Assembly (NCBI GenBank): GCA_017305715.1
Contig: JAFKKG010000023.1
Span: 107,269 to 171,268 of the forward strand
DNA: 64,000 bases
Source: Hyphomicrobiales bacterium
Lineage (GTDB): Bacteria > Pseudomonadota > Alphaproteobacteria > Rhizobiales > Xanthobacteraceae
Direction of reading: 5' to 3'
The first letter of the stretch is position 1. Each line of letters starts with the position of its first letter. The notes beneath the pieces are model-generated. The model was given only the letters and a program-made list of their open reading frames with translations. It searched no databases and was not told where the DNA came from. The translations under genes and the position numbers were made by a program. Below, in pieces: positions 45,312-54,835 of the stretch.

Positions 45312-46259
45312 TTACTTGATCAAACCCTTTTCCCTGTAATAGCGAATCGCGCCGGGGTGCAGCGGCACCGGGCTGCCGGTCGCGGCCGTCGCCAGCTTGA
45401 TCTCCTTGCCGGCGGCATGCGCATTGGCCAATTCCGGCAGTGATTCGAACACCAGCCTGGTCATCTGATAGACCAGATCGTCGGGAACCGCGGCACTGGT
45501 CACGAGATAATTGACCACCGCCGCGGTCGGGACATCCTTGTCCTGGCCGGCATAGGTGTTGGCCGGGATATTCACCGACACGAACGGCGGGCCGATCTTG
45601 TCGACGATCGCCTTGGGAACCGAGACCACGGTGATGTTGGTCGAGGTCGACAGATCCTTCAGCGAAGCGACGCCGAGGCCGGCCGATTGCAGCGTCGCAT
45701 TGAGCTGGCGGTTCTTCATCAGGTCGACGGATTCGGCGAACGGCAGATATTCGATCTTGCCGATGTCCTTGTAGGTCAGGCCTGCGGCGGCCAGGATCGC
45801 ACGCGAGTTGAGTTCGGTGCCGGACTTCGGCGCGCCGACCGAAAGGCTTTTGCCCTTCAAATCCGCCAGCGTCTTGATGCCGCTCTCGGCGGTTGCGACG
45901 ATCTGGATATAGTTCGGATAGATCGCGCCGATGGTGCGCAATTTGTCCAGCTTCGTCTTGAAGCCGGCCTCCTCGTCGCCTTCCCATGCCGCCTTGAGGG
46001 AGTCGCCGAGCGTGAACGCGATCTCGCCGCGGCCCTGTTGCAGCAGGATCAGGTTCTCGACCGAGGCCTTGGTGGCCTGGACCTGGGTCTTCACGTTCGG
46101 AATCCTGTCGCTGTAGACCTTGCCGATCGCGACACCGAGCGGGTAATACACGCCGGATGTACCGCCGGTCAGCACATTGATGAAGGCCTGGGCCTGCGCG
46201 CCCGGCGACGTCAAAAGCGCGGCCGCCGCAACGGCAGCCGCCATCCACCCAAAATTCAT
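45312..46259 (-). CDS. TAXI-family TRAP substrate-binding protein (system 1)
   Basis: The 315-residue protein has a signal peptide (MNFGWMAAAVAAAALLTSPG...QAQA) and the TAXI hallmark TGGTSGVYYPLGVAIGKVYS near its start. LADLKGKSLSVGAPKSGTEL and a C-terminal VPLHPGAIRYYREKGLIK follow. It captures substrate in the periplasm and delivers it to the fused permease 198 bases downstream. AGGGAGA lies about eleven bases before ATG 46259. Confidence 0.92.
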   Translation of the reverse strand: MNFGWMAAAVAAAALLTSPGAQAQAFINVLTGGTSGVYYPLGVAIGKVYSDRIPNVKTQVQATKASVENLILLQQGRGEIAFTLGDSLKAAWEGDEEAGFKTKLDKLRTIGAIYPNYIQIVATAESGIKTLADLKGKSLSVGAPKSGTELNSRAILAAAGLTYKDIGKIEYLPFAESVDLMKNRQLNATLQSAGLGVASLKDLSTSTNITVVSVPKAIVDKIGPPFVSVNIPANTYAGQDKDVPTAAVVNYLVTSAAVPDDLVYQMTRLVFESLPELANAHAAGKEIKLATAATGSPVPLHPGAIRYYREKGLIK

Positions 46260-46496
46260 GGCTGCAAATTCTCCCTGAATATGGAATGGAAATTGAACGG
46301 ACATCCGCCCGCGGTCAACCCGCGCCGGTAGACGCCGCCGATGCAGCGTCCGCATGTCCGCGCGTATCATCCAAAAGTCTGGGTTTATGCCCTTGCCACA
46401 TGCCCTTGTCACGGTTAGCCAAACCGGCATGAATGCGCCGCCATTTGGGGGCCCCGGCAATCCAGCCGGGCGATAGAACAGCATTCCGGGGGAAGC

Positions 46497-48536
46497 ATGG
46501 CCGCACAGGATCGACCGACAGGCAGTTCGTTGCCCAATGACGACGTCGTCGCCGTATCCGACGAGGCGCTGCAAAAGGCCGAAGCCTTCATCGAGGCCGA
46601 TGAGGGCGCCGCCAATCGCCTGATGGGCTGGGCGGGGCGGATCTCGACCACCATTGCGGTGGTGATGAGCCTGTTTCATCTCTATGCGGCCTACGCGATC
46701 GTTCCGACCCAGGAACTTCGCTACACCCATGTCGCCTTCACGCTGGTGCTGAGCTTCCTGCTGTTTCCGCTGGCGACGCGGTTTCGCAACCGGGTGCGCT
46801 GGTGGGACGTGGTGCCGGGCATCTTTGCGGTCGCGACCATCATCTATGCGCTGTGGGGCGGCGACGATTTCACCGACCGCGCCACCACGCCCGACCGTTG
46901 GGACGTCATCGTCGGCATCATCTTCATCGTGCTCGTGCTGGAAGCGACGCGGCGCACCACCGGACTGATCATGCCCGTGGTCGCGGTGCTGTTCATCGCC
47001 TATGCAATGCTCGGCCCGCATCTGCCGGCGCCGTGGACCCATCGCGGCTACGACCTGGCCCGTCTGGTCGGCCACCTCTTCATTACCCTGGAGGGCATTT
47101 TCGGCGTCGCGGTCGACGTATCGGCGACCCTGATCATCCTTTTCACGATCTATGGCGCGTTCCTGGCGCAATCCGGCGCCGGCAAGTTCTTCATCGATTT
47201 CTCGCTGGCGCTGATGGGCGGCAAGGCCAACAGCGCCGGCCGAACCGTGGTGCTGTCCTCCTTCCTGCTGGGCGGCCCCTCCGGATCGGGCGTCGCCACG
47301 ACCGTGATGATCGGCACCGTGGCCTCGCCGATGCTGGCCAAGGCCGGCTTTGAGAAAAATGCCGCCGGCGGATTGCTGGCGGCCGGCGGCCTCGGCGCCA
47401 TCCTGTCGCCGCCGGTGCTGGGCGCCGCTGCCTTCCTGATCGCCGAATTCCTCAAGATCAGCTACCTCGACGTGATCTGGATGGCGACAATTCCGACCTG
47501 CCTCTATTACATGTCGCTGCTGTTCATGGTCGAACTCGACGCCAAGAAGTTCGGCGCCAGGGACGTCAACTTCACGCCCGAGATGTCGCTCGGCCAGATG
47601 ACCATGCGTTACGGCTTTCATTTCATCTCGCTGCTGGCCGTGGTCGTGTTCATGGTGATCGGCTATTCGCCGTCGCTGTCGGTGTTCTATGCCATCGTCG
47701 TGACCTTCGCGCTGAGTTTCCTGCGCAAGGAGACCGCGCTGGTGCCGAGCAAGCTGGTGAAGGCGCTGGCCGACGGCTCGATCGGCGCGCTGAATGCCGC
47801 GACCACCTGCGCCTGTGCCGGCATCGTGGTCGGCATCGTGACCCTGACCGGCCTCGGCCTCAAATTCTCGGCGATCGTGATCAGCTACGCCGGCGGCAGC
47901 CTGCTGCTGACCGCGATCTACACCTCGCTGATCGTGTGGATCATCGGTCTGGCGGTGCCGGTAACCGCCTCCTACATCATCTGCGCGGTGATCGCAGCGC
48001 CCGCCTTGATCAAGCTCGGCGTGCCCGACTACGCCGCGCACATGTTCATCTTCTATTACGCCGTGTTGTCGGAAGTGTCGCCGCCGACGGCGCTATCGCC
48101 GTTCGCAGCCGCCGCGATCACCGGCGGCGATCCCTACAAGACCACGCTGCAATCGTGGAAATACACGCTGCCGGCCTTCCTGGTGCCGTTCGTGTTCGTG
48201 CTCGATCCGCAGGGCGTCGGCCTGCTGCTGTCGATCCCCAAGGGCGGCTCGTGGGTCGATATCGTCGAAATCACGATCAAGACGACCCTCGGGCTATTGG
48301 CGCTGGCCTCCGTCGCCCAGAATTGGGCGCTGCGACAAAATACGCCGGTCGAGAGCGGCCTGCTTCTGCTATCCGGATTGCTGCTGGTATTTCCGAGTTT
48401 GATCGAGGCGATCGTCGAATGGATGATCGGCCGCGATATCAGCTACACCTACGTGCCCGGACTGATCATCGGCCTCGGTGTGTTGCTGTGGCAGTCGAGA
48501 ACGCGGGCGCCGAAACAACCGGCGCTTACAACTTAA
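46497..48536 (+). CDS. TAXI-type TRAP transporter fused permease (system 2)
   Basis: The 679-residue fused TRAP permease has the same layout as system 1. An N-terminal cytoplasmic stretch and 4-TM part is followed by the 12-TM part with LLGGPSGSGVATTVMIGTVA, AGGLGAILSPPVLGAAAFLI, VPVTASYIICAVIAAPALIK and LSEVSPPTALSPFAAAAITG. GGGGGAAGC precedes the ATG. It is transcribed with its binding protein at 48581, and the order permease-receptor is the reverse of system 1. No DUF1850 gene accompanies it. Confidence 0.93.
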   Translation: MAAQDRPTGSSLPNDDVVAVSDEALQKAEAFIEADEGAANRLMGWAGRISTTIAVVMSLFHLYAAYAIVPTQELRYTHVAFTLVLSFLLFPLATRFRNRVRWWDVVPGIFAVATIIYALWGGDDFTDRATTPDRWDVIVGIIFIVLVLEATRRTTGLIMPVVAVLFIAYAMLGPHLPAPWTHRGYDLARLVGHLFITLEGIFGVAVDVSATLIILFTIYGAFLAQSGAGKFFIDFSLALMGGKANSAGRTVVLSSFLLGGPSGSGVATTVMIGTVASPMLAKAGFEKNAAGGLLAAGGLGAILSPPVLGAAAFLIAEFLKISYLDVIWMATIPTCLYYMSLLFMVELDAKKFGARDVNFTPEMSLGQMTMRYGFHFISLLAVVVFMVIGYSPSLSVFYAIVVTFALSFLRKETALVPSKLVKALADGSIGALNAATTCACAGIVVGIVTLTGLGLKFSAIVISYAGGSLLLTAIYTSLIVWIIGLAVPVTASYIICAVIAAPALIKLGVPDYAAHMFIFYYAVLSEVSPPTALSPFAAAAITGGDPYKTTLQSWKYTLPAFLVPFVFVLDPQGVGLLLSIPKGGSWVDIVEITIKTTLGLLALASVAQNWALRQNTPVESGLLLLSGLLLVFPSLIEAIVEWMIGRDISYTYVPGLIIGLGVLLWQSRTRAPKQPALTT

Positions 48537-48580
48537 GTCCAAGAATAGGCTCAAGGACAGGTTTCAAGGGAGTGATCTAG

Positions 48581-49555
48581 ATGACAACAATGAAGAAGAC
48601 CGTGGCGGCGCTGGCTGTGACTGTCGCGGCCGGGCTCGCTTTCGCCGGCATCGTCCATGCGCAGCAGAAGACCATGTCGATCGGCACCGGCGGCACCGGC
48701 GGCGTGTACTATCCGCTCGGCGGCGCCGTCGCCAACGTGCTGTCGAAGAACCTGCCCAACGTGCAGGCGACCGCCGAAGTCACCGGCGGCTCGGTCGACA
48801 ATCTCAAGCTGATCGGCACCGGGCAGAGCGAGATGGGCTTCACCATGGCCGACGCCGCGCTCGATGCGCTGCAGGGCCAGGACAAGTTCAAGAGCGGCAA
48901 GCTGCCGCTGCAGGCGCTGCTGGTCGTCTATCCGAACCGCATGCACGTGGTGACCATCGAGGGCACCGGCATCGAGACCATGGCAGACCTCAAGGGCAAG
49001 CGCGTCTCGACGGGATCGCCGGGCGGCGCCACCGAAGTGATGGCGTTCCGCGTCATCGAAGCCGCCGGCCTCGACAAGGACAAGGACATGAAGCGCGAGC
49101 GGCTCGGCGTCGCCGAGTCCGTCAACGCCATCAAGGACCGCAAGATCGACGCGTTCTTCTGGGTCGGCGGCATCCCGACCGCGGCCGTGACCGATCTGGC
49201 GGCCACGCCGGGCCTGAAGATGAAACTGGTCGACCACGGCAATCTGGCCGAGAAGATGAACGCCAAATACGGCAAGCTCTACACCGCGAGCAAGATCAAG
49301 GCGGGCTCCTATCCCGGCTACGACAAGGACAATTCCATCACCGAGGTCTGGAACCTGATCGTGACCGGCGACAAGATGAGCAACGACGACGCCTACACCA
49401 TCGTCAAGACGCTGGTGGAGAAGAAGGCCGATATCGTCGCCGTGCACAAGGAAGCCGAGAGCTTCTCGCTCGACAACCAGGTGCAGGACCGCTCGCCGAT
49501 CCCGTTCCATCCCGGCGCGATGAAATATTTCAAGGAAAAAGGCATCGGCGGCTGA
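48581..49555 (+). CDS. TAXI-family TRAP substrate-binding protein (system 2)
   Basis: The 324-residue protein has a signal peptide (about 1-28, ending IVHAQQ). The TAXI pattern is TGGTGGVYYPLGGAVANVLS with VTGGSVDNLKLIGTGQSEMG and LKGKRVSTGSPGGATEVMAF. It ends PIPFHPGAMKYFKEKGIGG. It serves the fused permease 44 bases upstream. It is only a distant paralogue of the binding protein of system 1. A terminator follows. Confidence 0.92.
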   Translation: MTTMKKTVAALAVTVAAGLAFAGIVHAQQKTMSIGTGGTGGVYYPLGGAVANVLSKNLPNVQATAEVTGGSVDNLKLIGTGQSEMGFTMADAALDALQGQDKFKSGKLPLQALLVVYPNRMHVVTIEGTGIETMADLKGKRVSTGSPGGATEVMAFRVIEAAGLDKDKDMKRERLGVAESVNAIKDRKIDAFFWVGGIPTAAVTDLAATPGLKMKLVDHGNLAEKMNAKYGKLYTASKIKAGSYPGYDKDNSITEVWNLIVTGDKMSNDDAYTIVKTLVEKKADIVAVHKEAESFSLDNQVQDRSPIPFHPGAMKYFKEKGIGG

Positions 49556-49585
49556 CGCCTGCCGCTTAACGTATCGGTTGAATTT

Positions 49586-49619
49586 GACCGCGGTCCGCAA
49601 GGATCGCGGTCTTTTCTTT
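49586..49619 (+). terminator. Rho-independent terminator of TAXI system 2
   Basis: Stem GACCGCGGTCC / GGATCGCGGTC (ten of eleven pairs), GCAA loop, then TTTTCTTT. It lies 30 bases past the binding-protein stop. Confidence 0.85.
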
Positions 49620-49681
49620 GGGAAAGACGGAACCTGACGGCTCAACGATAGTTTGCTCGCAGGCCCAACCCCGAGAGAACT

Positions 49682-50929
49682 TTGGCGCGCGCCGGCACAT
49701 CCGACTTCGAGCGTCCGCTGGATGCGTTGAATTTCTTTCTCGCCGATGTGCGGGACGGCCTCGGCCCTTATCTTGCGATTTACCTCCTGACCGAACGGAA
49801 ATGGGATGAAGCCTCGATCGGCGCCGTGATGTCGGTGGCGGCCCTCGCCGGCATCGTCGCCCAGACCCCCGCCGGCGCCCTGATCGACCGCAGCACGGCC
49901 AAGCGCGCGCTGATGGTTGCCGCCGCGGTCCTCGTCACCCTGGCGTGCCTGACGCTGCCGCTGATCCAGCGGTTTGAAGTGGTGGCGGCAACGCAGGCGA
50001 TCGCGGCCGCAGCGGGCGCCATCTTCGCACCCGCCATTGCCGCGGTGACACTCGGTATCGTCGGGCCGAAAGCCTTCGCCCGCCGGACCGGCCGCAACGA
50101 AGCCTTCAATCATGCCGGCAACGCCGTCGCCGCTGGTATCGCCGGCATCACCGCCTATTCATTCGGGCCGGTCGTCGTGTTCTGGTTGCTCGCCGCGATG
50201 GCGACGGCCAGCATTCTGGCCACGCTGTCCATTCCAGCAGGCGCGATCGACGACGACGTCGCACGCGGGCTTGAAGATCTCGTAACCGGCGGCGCCGGGG
50301 CCCACGACAAACCGTCGGGATTCCAGGTATTGCTGACCTGCAGGCCGCTGCTGATCTTTGCGTTGGCGACGGTGGCATTCCACTTTTCGAACGCCGCGAT
50401 GCTGCCGCTGGTCGGGCAGAAGCTCGCTCTGGTCAACCGCGAACTCGGCACCACGCTGATGTCGGTCTGCATCGTTGCGGCGCAAATCGTCATGGTGCCG
50501 GTGGCATTGCTGGTCGGGCACAAGGCCGACCGGTGGGGGCGCAAGCCGATCTTCGCTGCCGCGCTGGCCGTGCTCACCATTCGCGGCGCGCTCTATCCGC
50601 TCTCCGAAAATCCCTATTGGCTGGTGTCGGTGCAGCTGCTCGACGGCGTCGGCGCCGGGATATTCGGTGCGCTGTTTCCGCTCGTCGTCGCCGACCTGAC
50701 GCGCGGCACCGGACATTTCAATGTCAGCCAGGGAGCGATTGCAACCGCCGCGGGGCTTGGCGGCGCCTTCAGCACTGCGGTCGCCGGCTTCATCATCGTC
50801 AAGGCCGGCTACAGCGCGGCATTTCTTTTTCTCGCCGGGGTCGCCGGCGTCGGGCTGATCGGGTTTTGCGCGATGATGCCGGAGACCCTGCGCCATGACG
50901 GCGATGAGGGTAGCCGTCGCGCCAATTAG
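49682..50929 (+). CDS. MFS transporter
   Basis: The 415-residue protein has about twelve membrane helices and the loop 2-3 signature as ALIDRSTAKRAL. The second-half counterpart is LVGHKADRWGRKPIFAAALA. ARAGTSDFERPLDALNFFLA at the start and FAMMPETLR-like tail residues frame it. It probably exports drugs or small metabolites. The start is a TTG at 49682 preceded by GAGAGAAC; no ATG is available in the N-terminal region, so start choice is moderately certain. Confidence 0.83.
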   Translation: MARAGTSDFERPLDALNFFLADVRDGLGPYLAIYLLTERKWDEASIGAVMSVAALAGIVAQTPAGALIDRSTAKRALMVAAAVLVTLACLTLPLIQRFEVVAATQAIAAAAGAIFAPAIAAVTLGIVGPKAFARRTGRNEAFNHAGNAVAAGIAGITAYSFGPVVVFWLLAAMATASILATLSIPAGAIDDDVARGLEDLVTGGAGAHDKPSGFQVLLTCRPLLIFALATVAFHFSNAAMLPLVGQKLALVNRELGTTLMSVCIVAAQIVMVPVALLVGHKADRWGRKPIFAAALAVLTIRGALYPLSENPYWLVSVQLLDGVGAGIFGALFPLVVADLTRGTGHFNVSQGAIATAAGLGGAFSTAVAGFIIVKAGYSAAFLFLAGVAGVGLIGFCAMMPETLRHDGDEGSRRAN

Positions 50930-51319
50930 CGAATGAAGTCAGGCAAGGCCGCCAAGTTCGCCGGCATCAAACCGGAATAGCCACGGCAGCGGATGGCGCG
51001 CGACGATCGCGTTTCTTCAAACGAGGAGCGATCGTGGCCGCATCGACAAACCAACACAGGCATTAACGCACGTTCGGAGAGGACGTCGCGCAGACGCTCC
51101 ATCGCACCGATGCGCGAGCCAGTTCGACCGCGAACGGGCGCCCGGAGCACGCCGTTGCTCGCCCCGCGTGCGGCGCACGCGCGCCAATTCGTTACAATTT
51201 TAATTTCAATCGCTCCTTTAACCCTACCGAAGCATTCAAGTGGAGCGTCCTGAAATTTCCAGATTGCCGCCGCACGCCGGTGTACGAATTCAATCGACAT
51301 CTCAAGCGGAGACCGGGGC
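50930..51319. other. Intergenic region upstream of the EAL gene
   Basis: This 390-base stretch has no supported gene. The A/T-rich block at about 51191-51225 (ACAATTTTAATTTCAATCGC) is the best place for the promoter of the EAL-domain gene. No CtrA or EcfG box is seen. Confidence 0.4.
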
Positions 51320-52534
51320 ATGAATCACATCCTTCCCAACGAATACGCGCGACCCGGCTGGTTCGGACACCGCAAGCTGACCGCGCGGGCGTGCATCGCC
51401 GACAGCAAGAAGCACCTTCGCACCTTTCTTTCCGAGGCTCTCGAGGATCTCGGCTTCATTACCAGCGAGTGCGCCGATGCCGGCGAACTGGATGGCGTGC
51501 TGGACGAGCATCGCCCCGACCTGCTCGTCCTGGGTGTGTCGGTCAACGGCGTCGAAATCGGCAGAATCCTCGAAACGCTGGTCAAGAAGACGTTTGCCGG
51601 CAAGGTGCTGATCATCGGCCATCCCGAGACCATTATGGTAAAAGCAGTTCGGCAAATTGGCGAAGAATACCATATCGATATGCTGCCCCCGCTGCCGACA
51701 CCGTTCAGTGCCGGGACGTTGCGTGACAGTGTCGTGACGCTTCTGCCGCAGGAACCGGCCCCGAGCCCCGCCGTCGACGTCGCCGAGGCGCTGAAGGCCG
51801 GCTGGCTCGAATTGTGGTACCAGCAGAAAATCAATCTGCGCACGCTGGTTCCGCTCGGCGCCGAGGCGTTGGTGCGGATGCGGCATCCGGCCTGGGGCGT
51901 GGTGCCGCCGGCCTATTTCATTCCCGACGTCGATGATCCGCATTTTCATGCGCTGTCGGACTTCGTGATCAGCCGCGCCATCGAGGATTGGCATTACCTT
52001 CTGGAGCAGAAGGGTCCGGTCGATCTCTCGATCAACCTGCCGGCGTCGTTCCTCAGGGATCCCGCAGCCGTGCGCGAACTATGCCGGAAGGTGCCCGAGC
52101 ATCCCGCGTTCGGCGGCCTCCTGTTCGAGATCACGAGCAAGGAGGTGGTCGAGAACCTCGACCTCATCGTCGAGGTCGCGCGTCAGGTGCGGCTCCACAA
52201 CATCGCGATATCGGTCGACAATGTCGGCACGGAATGGCCAAGCCTGATGGGGCTGAAGCATTTTCCGTTCGTCGAGCTGAAAGTCGATCAGCAGTTCGTC
52301 ACCGGCGCGGCGGACGACCGGCTGAAGCAGACCGTGTGCCGCCACATCATCGAGCTCGCCCATGACCATGGCGCACGCGTGCTTGCCCAGGGCGTCGAGA
52401 CCCGCGCCGATTTCCTGACCGCGCATGGACTCGGCTTCGACCTGGTCCAGGGCTATCTGTTCGGCAAGCCGATGGGGGTGAAGAAATTTGCCCGCGCGCG
52501 GCCGGCGGCGACCGGCTCCGAACCGAAGCTGTGA
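51320..52534 (+). CDS. Pseudo-receiver/EAL domain protein
   Basis: The 404-residue protein has an N-terminal receiver-like domain (about 20-140). Gly72 in DLLVLGVSV occupies the phospho-acceptor position. A C-terminal EAL domain spans about 155-390. EAL itself is intact (AEALVR, Glu182), as are Asn239, Glu270, Lys321, Glu360 and QGYLFGKPM. The DDFG-type loop is VDNVGTE (Asp300, Asn301), so one metal-binding Asp is replaced. It may be a weak or inactive c-di-GMP phosphodiesterase acting as a binding receptor. No membrane segment. Confidence 0.88.
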   Translation: MNHILPNEYARPGWFGHRKLTARACIADSKKHLRTFLSEALEDLGFITSECADAGELDGVLDEHRPDLLVLGVSVNGVEIGRILETLVKKTFAGKVLIIGHPETIMVKAVRQIGEEYHIDMLPPLPTPFSAGTLRDSVVTLLPQEPAPSPAVDVAEALKAGWLELWYQQKINLRTLVPLGAEALVRMRHPAWGVVPPAYFIPDVDDPHFHALSDFVISRAIEDWHYLLEQKGPVDLSINLPASFLRDPAAVRELCRKVPEHPAFGGLLFEITSKEVVENLDLIVEVARQVRLHNIAISVDNVGTEWPSLMGLKHFPFVELKVDQQFVTGAADDRLKQTVCRHIIELAHDHGARVLAQGVETRADFLTAHGLGFDLVQGYLFGKPMGVKKFARARPAATGSEPKL

Positions 52535-52559
52535 CCGTTCGGCAAGCCGGCTGCGCCGC

Positions 52560-53039
52560 TCACTCGAACTTCATCTCGATGCATTTCGAGATGTCGGAGC
52601 CGAGGCCGGACGAGATGATGATGCAGCCACGCACCTTCCGGTTATTGTTGTCGCTGGCCCAAACCGCATAGCCGCCGGGACCGAAAAACGAATTGGTGTT
52701 CGGCGCTTCGGTTTCGGTGGCGTCGAACGAATAGCTGGAATCGGCCTCGAAGATGCGGGGCTTCTTGGCGCAACCGCCGTCGGCCTGCACGTTGATGACT
52801 TCCTTGTTGTCTCGCGTCAGCGCCAGCGTGACCTGGCAGCGGTAATATTCCGAGGTCTTGATATTGAAGACATACGCATAGGATTTGCAGGTCGCGGTGT
52901 TGAGCTTGCCCGGGCTCAGACCACGGCTGCAGGCAATTCGCTGGTTGTTGCTGAGCTTGAATTCGTCGGCCTGGACCGTGGAAGCCAGCGTCATGAGCGA
53001 CAGGGCAACACCGAAACCGATCTTCATGACGAGGCTCAT
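52560..53039 (-). CDS. Secreted small cysteine-bearing protein
   Basis: The 159-residue protein has a signal peptide (MKIGFGVALSLMTLASTVQA), cut before DEFKLS. Five cysteines are in the mature part (IACSRG, ATCKSYAY, YRCQV, GGCAKK, GCIII, with SKCIEMKF last), suggesting disulfides. No known family. ATG 53039 has AGGG about ten bases upstream; ATG 53027, where the signal peptide begins, is the alternative. It is convergent with the EAL gene. Confidence 0.62.
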   Translation of the reverse strand: MSLVMKIGFGVALSLMTLASTVQADEFKLSNNQRIACSRGLSPGKLNTATCKSYAYVFNIKTSEYYRCQVTLALTRDNKEVINVQADGGCAKKPRIFEADSSYSFDATETEAPNTNSFFGPGGYAVWASDNNNRKVRGCIIISSGLGSDISKCIEMKFE

Positions 53040-53240
53040 CCGAATCATCCCTGTAACGTTGCTCGCAATAGCGTATGTGTAGCCGGAAACCGGACCATAG
53101 TCGCGAAGTGCAATGCGGGGAATCACAAAGTCGCAGAGAAAGCGTGATGGCTGGACATCTCGTCATTGACGGAGCAACAGCGTTCGTGATTTGTTCAAGG
53201 ATGGGGCAGAAGCCGATTTTGGCTGCTGGGAGGGACGACG

Positions 53241-53546
53241 ATGACGGGAATTTCAATCAAGACCTTTTTGATAATTGCCGCGCTCGGTGCGCTGACGTCG
53301 ACCGCGTCAGCGCAAGGAGCCGCGCCGACGCCATGGGAGCTGAAGTCCGACATGGGCTACGCCTACGGCAAGGACGGCAAGACGCTTGCGTACAAGTTGG
53401 GCACCAGCAACGCCGGCACGCTGCTGAAGGGCGCCAAGAAGGTGCCGAAGGGCACGCTGTTCTTCATCGGCCAGAACGGCCAGCTCTATATGCGCAGCGG
53501 CCCCTACCTTGAGGATGACGGCAGGTTCAAGTTCGGCGCGAATTGA
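53241..53546 (+). CDS. Small secreted protein (101 aa)
   Basis: The protein begins MTGISIKTFLIIAALGALTS with a signal peptide, cut after ASA. The mature part is Gly/Lys-rich (MGYAYGKDGKTLAYKLGTSN, VPKGTLFFIGQNGQLYMRSG), likely a small beta-rich periplasmic protein. GGGAGGG lies about five bases before the ATG, an excellent start. Function unknown. Confidence 0.7.
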   Translation: MTGISIKTFLIIAALGALTSTASAQGAAPTPWELKSDMGYAYGKDGKTLAYKLGTSNAGTLLKGAKKVPKGTLFFIGQNGQLYMRSGPYLEDDGRFKFGAN

Positions 53547-53561
53547 GCGCGCGCTATTCTT

Positions 53562-53585
53562 ACCCTCCCCCTTCCAGGGGAGGGT
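53562..53585. terminator. Hairpin between convergent genes
   Basis: ACCCTCCCC / GGGGAGGGT nine-base-pair stem, between the small secreted protein gene and the gene on the other strand. Without a T-tract it may be an intergenic repeat hairpin. Confidence 0.4.
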
Positions 53586-53591
53586 GAAGGG

Positions 53592-54785
53592 CTAAAGCGC
53601 CGCCGCCAATTCCTTTGCGCCGGGCTTGGTGCTGTTGACGTCCATCCGTTCGTCGGTGATCGCCAGCAGTTTCGCCACCGTGTTGTGGCGGATCGCGACC
53701 GGGTTGCGCTCATAGCCGCCGCGCTGGAAGAAGTTCGAGGTCGGCACCTGCTCGCGCATCGCTTGCGGCATTGTCACCATATCCAGACCGGTGCTGTCGC
53801 CGGTCAGGTTCATCATCTCGAGCTCGGCGGCAGTGAGCGGCCTGGTATAGCCCTTGGCGCGCGCGAACAGCACCGAGGTCAAGAGCTTGTGGGTCTGCAG
53901 CAGCGGACCGACGTCGATGTCCAGCACCATGGCGTGAACTCCCCAGCCCTGCGGCGTGTTGGCGAGCTTTTCGTGCTCCGACCATTGCACCGGCACCGAG
54001 CGCGTGAACGCCACCATCCGCTTCAATATCGCCAGTTTGTGATCCATCGCCTTGCGCGCCGGCCCCGACAGGCCGGCGGCCTTTTCCGCCAGGGCCTTGA
54101 CGATCTCATTCCCCTGTTCGGCGAGCAGCGAGACGGTGTTGGTGGTGAGCAACTGATTGTAGCCAACCGCTGTCGAAATCGCGCGCGAGCCCGGGCGCGA
54201 GGCGCTCAACCCGGATTGCATGTCGTGATTGCCGTTGCCGCCGGTCTCGAACGAATAGACCCGGACGATCTGGTCGCGCGTCAGCCCGGAGGCCAATGCG
54301 ACGCGGCCATAGGCGCGCTTGAACTCGACCTCGCTGGCGGGCCGCTGCGGCGTAAACTGGAAATGCGCCGCGGCCGCTTGCAGGAAATCGGCGACCACCG
54401 GAAGCGGCTTGCGCTCGCGGGGCTTGTCGTCGGGTTCCGGGTCCACCGGCCGCTTCGGCCCGTCGTAAACCGGCGGCTGCGTCAGGACGTAATCATCGAG
54501 CGTGATGGTCTGGCGCTCGCGCCGCTTGGTGTTACGGCCGCGCCGTTTTTCGGCAATCGCGGTCCAGTACGGTTCGGCTTGCTGCTCGAACGCGGCGCGC
54601 GCAGCCTGATACTCCTTCAGCTTGCGGCGGTATTCCGCGATCGCCTGCGGCGAGGCCGCTTGCGCCATCGCATCGGCGACGGGCGCGGAAAGCGCGCGTG
54701 CATCGGTCGCCATGGCCGGCGGCGTGGCCAGCAACAGGACGAAGGCCGCCAGCGTCAGGCGGCGGCGAATCGATCGGGTGTTCAT
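53592..54785 (-). CDS. Secreted protein with a possible lysozyme-like fold
   Basis: The 397-residue protein has a signal peptide (RLTLAAFVLLLATPPAMA) and a charged helical stretch (40-130). A C-terminal domain holds VYSFETGGNGNHDMQSGLSA (Glu180) and ISTAVGYNQLLTTNTV (about 203-218). A catalytic-like Glu followed some 25 residues later by a Gly-Tyr-Asn-Gln motif is the arrangement of soluble lytic transglycosylases, so a murein glycosidase role is plausible but unproven. It stands alone behind a family C repeat. Confidence 0.65.
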   Translation of the reverse strand: MNTRSIRRRLTLAAFVLLLATPPAMATDARALSAPVADAMAQAASPQAIAEYRRKLKEYQAARAAFEQQAEPYWTAIAEKRRGRNTKRRERQTITLDDYVLTQPPVYDGPKRPVDPEPDDKPRERKPLPVVADFLQAAAAHFQFTPQRPASEVEFKRAYGRVALASGLTRDQIVRVYSFETGGNGNHDMQSGLSASRPGSRAISTAVGYNQLLTTNTVSLLAEQGNEIVKALAEKAAGLSGPARKAMDHKLAILKRMVAFTRSVPVQWSEHEKLANTPQGWGVHAMVLDIDVGPLLQTHKLLTSVLFARAKGYTRPLTAAELEMMNLTGDSTGLDMVTMPQAMREQVPTSNFFQRGGYERNPVAIRHNTVAKLLAITDERMDVNSTKPGAKELAAAL

Positions 54786-54835
54786 GCCATCTGTTTAGCA
54801 AAGTCGGGCGGCAATTGAATCGATCAAATTTGGCG

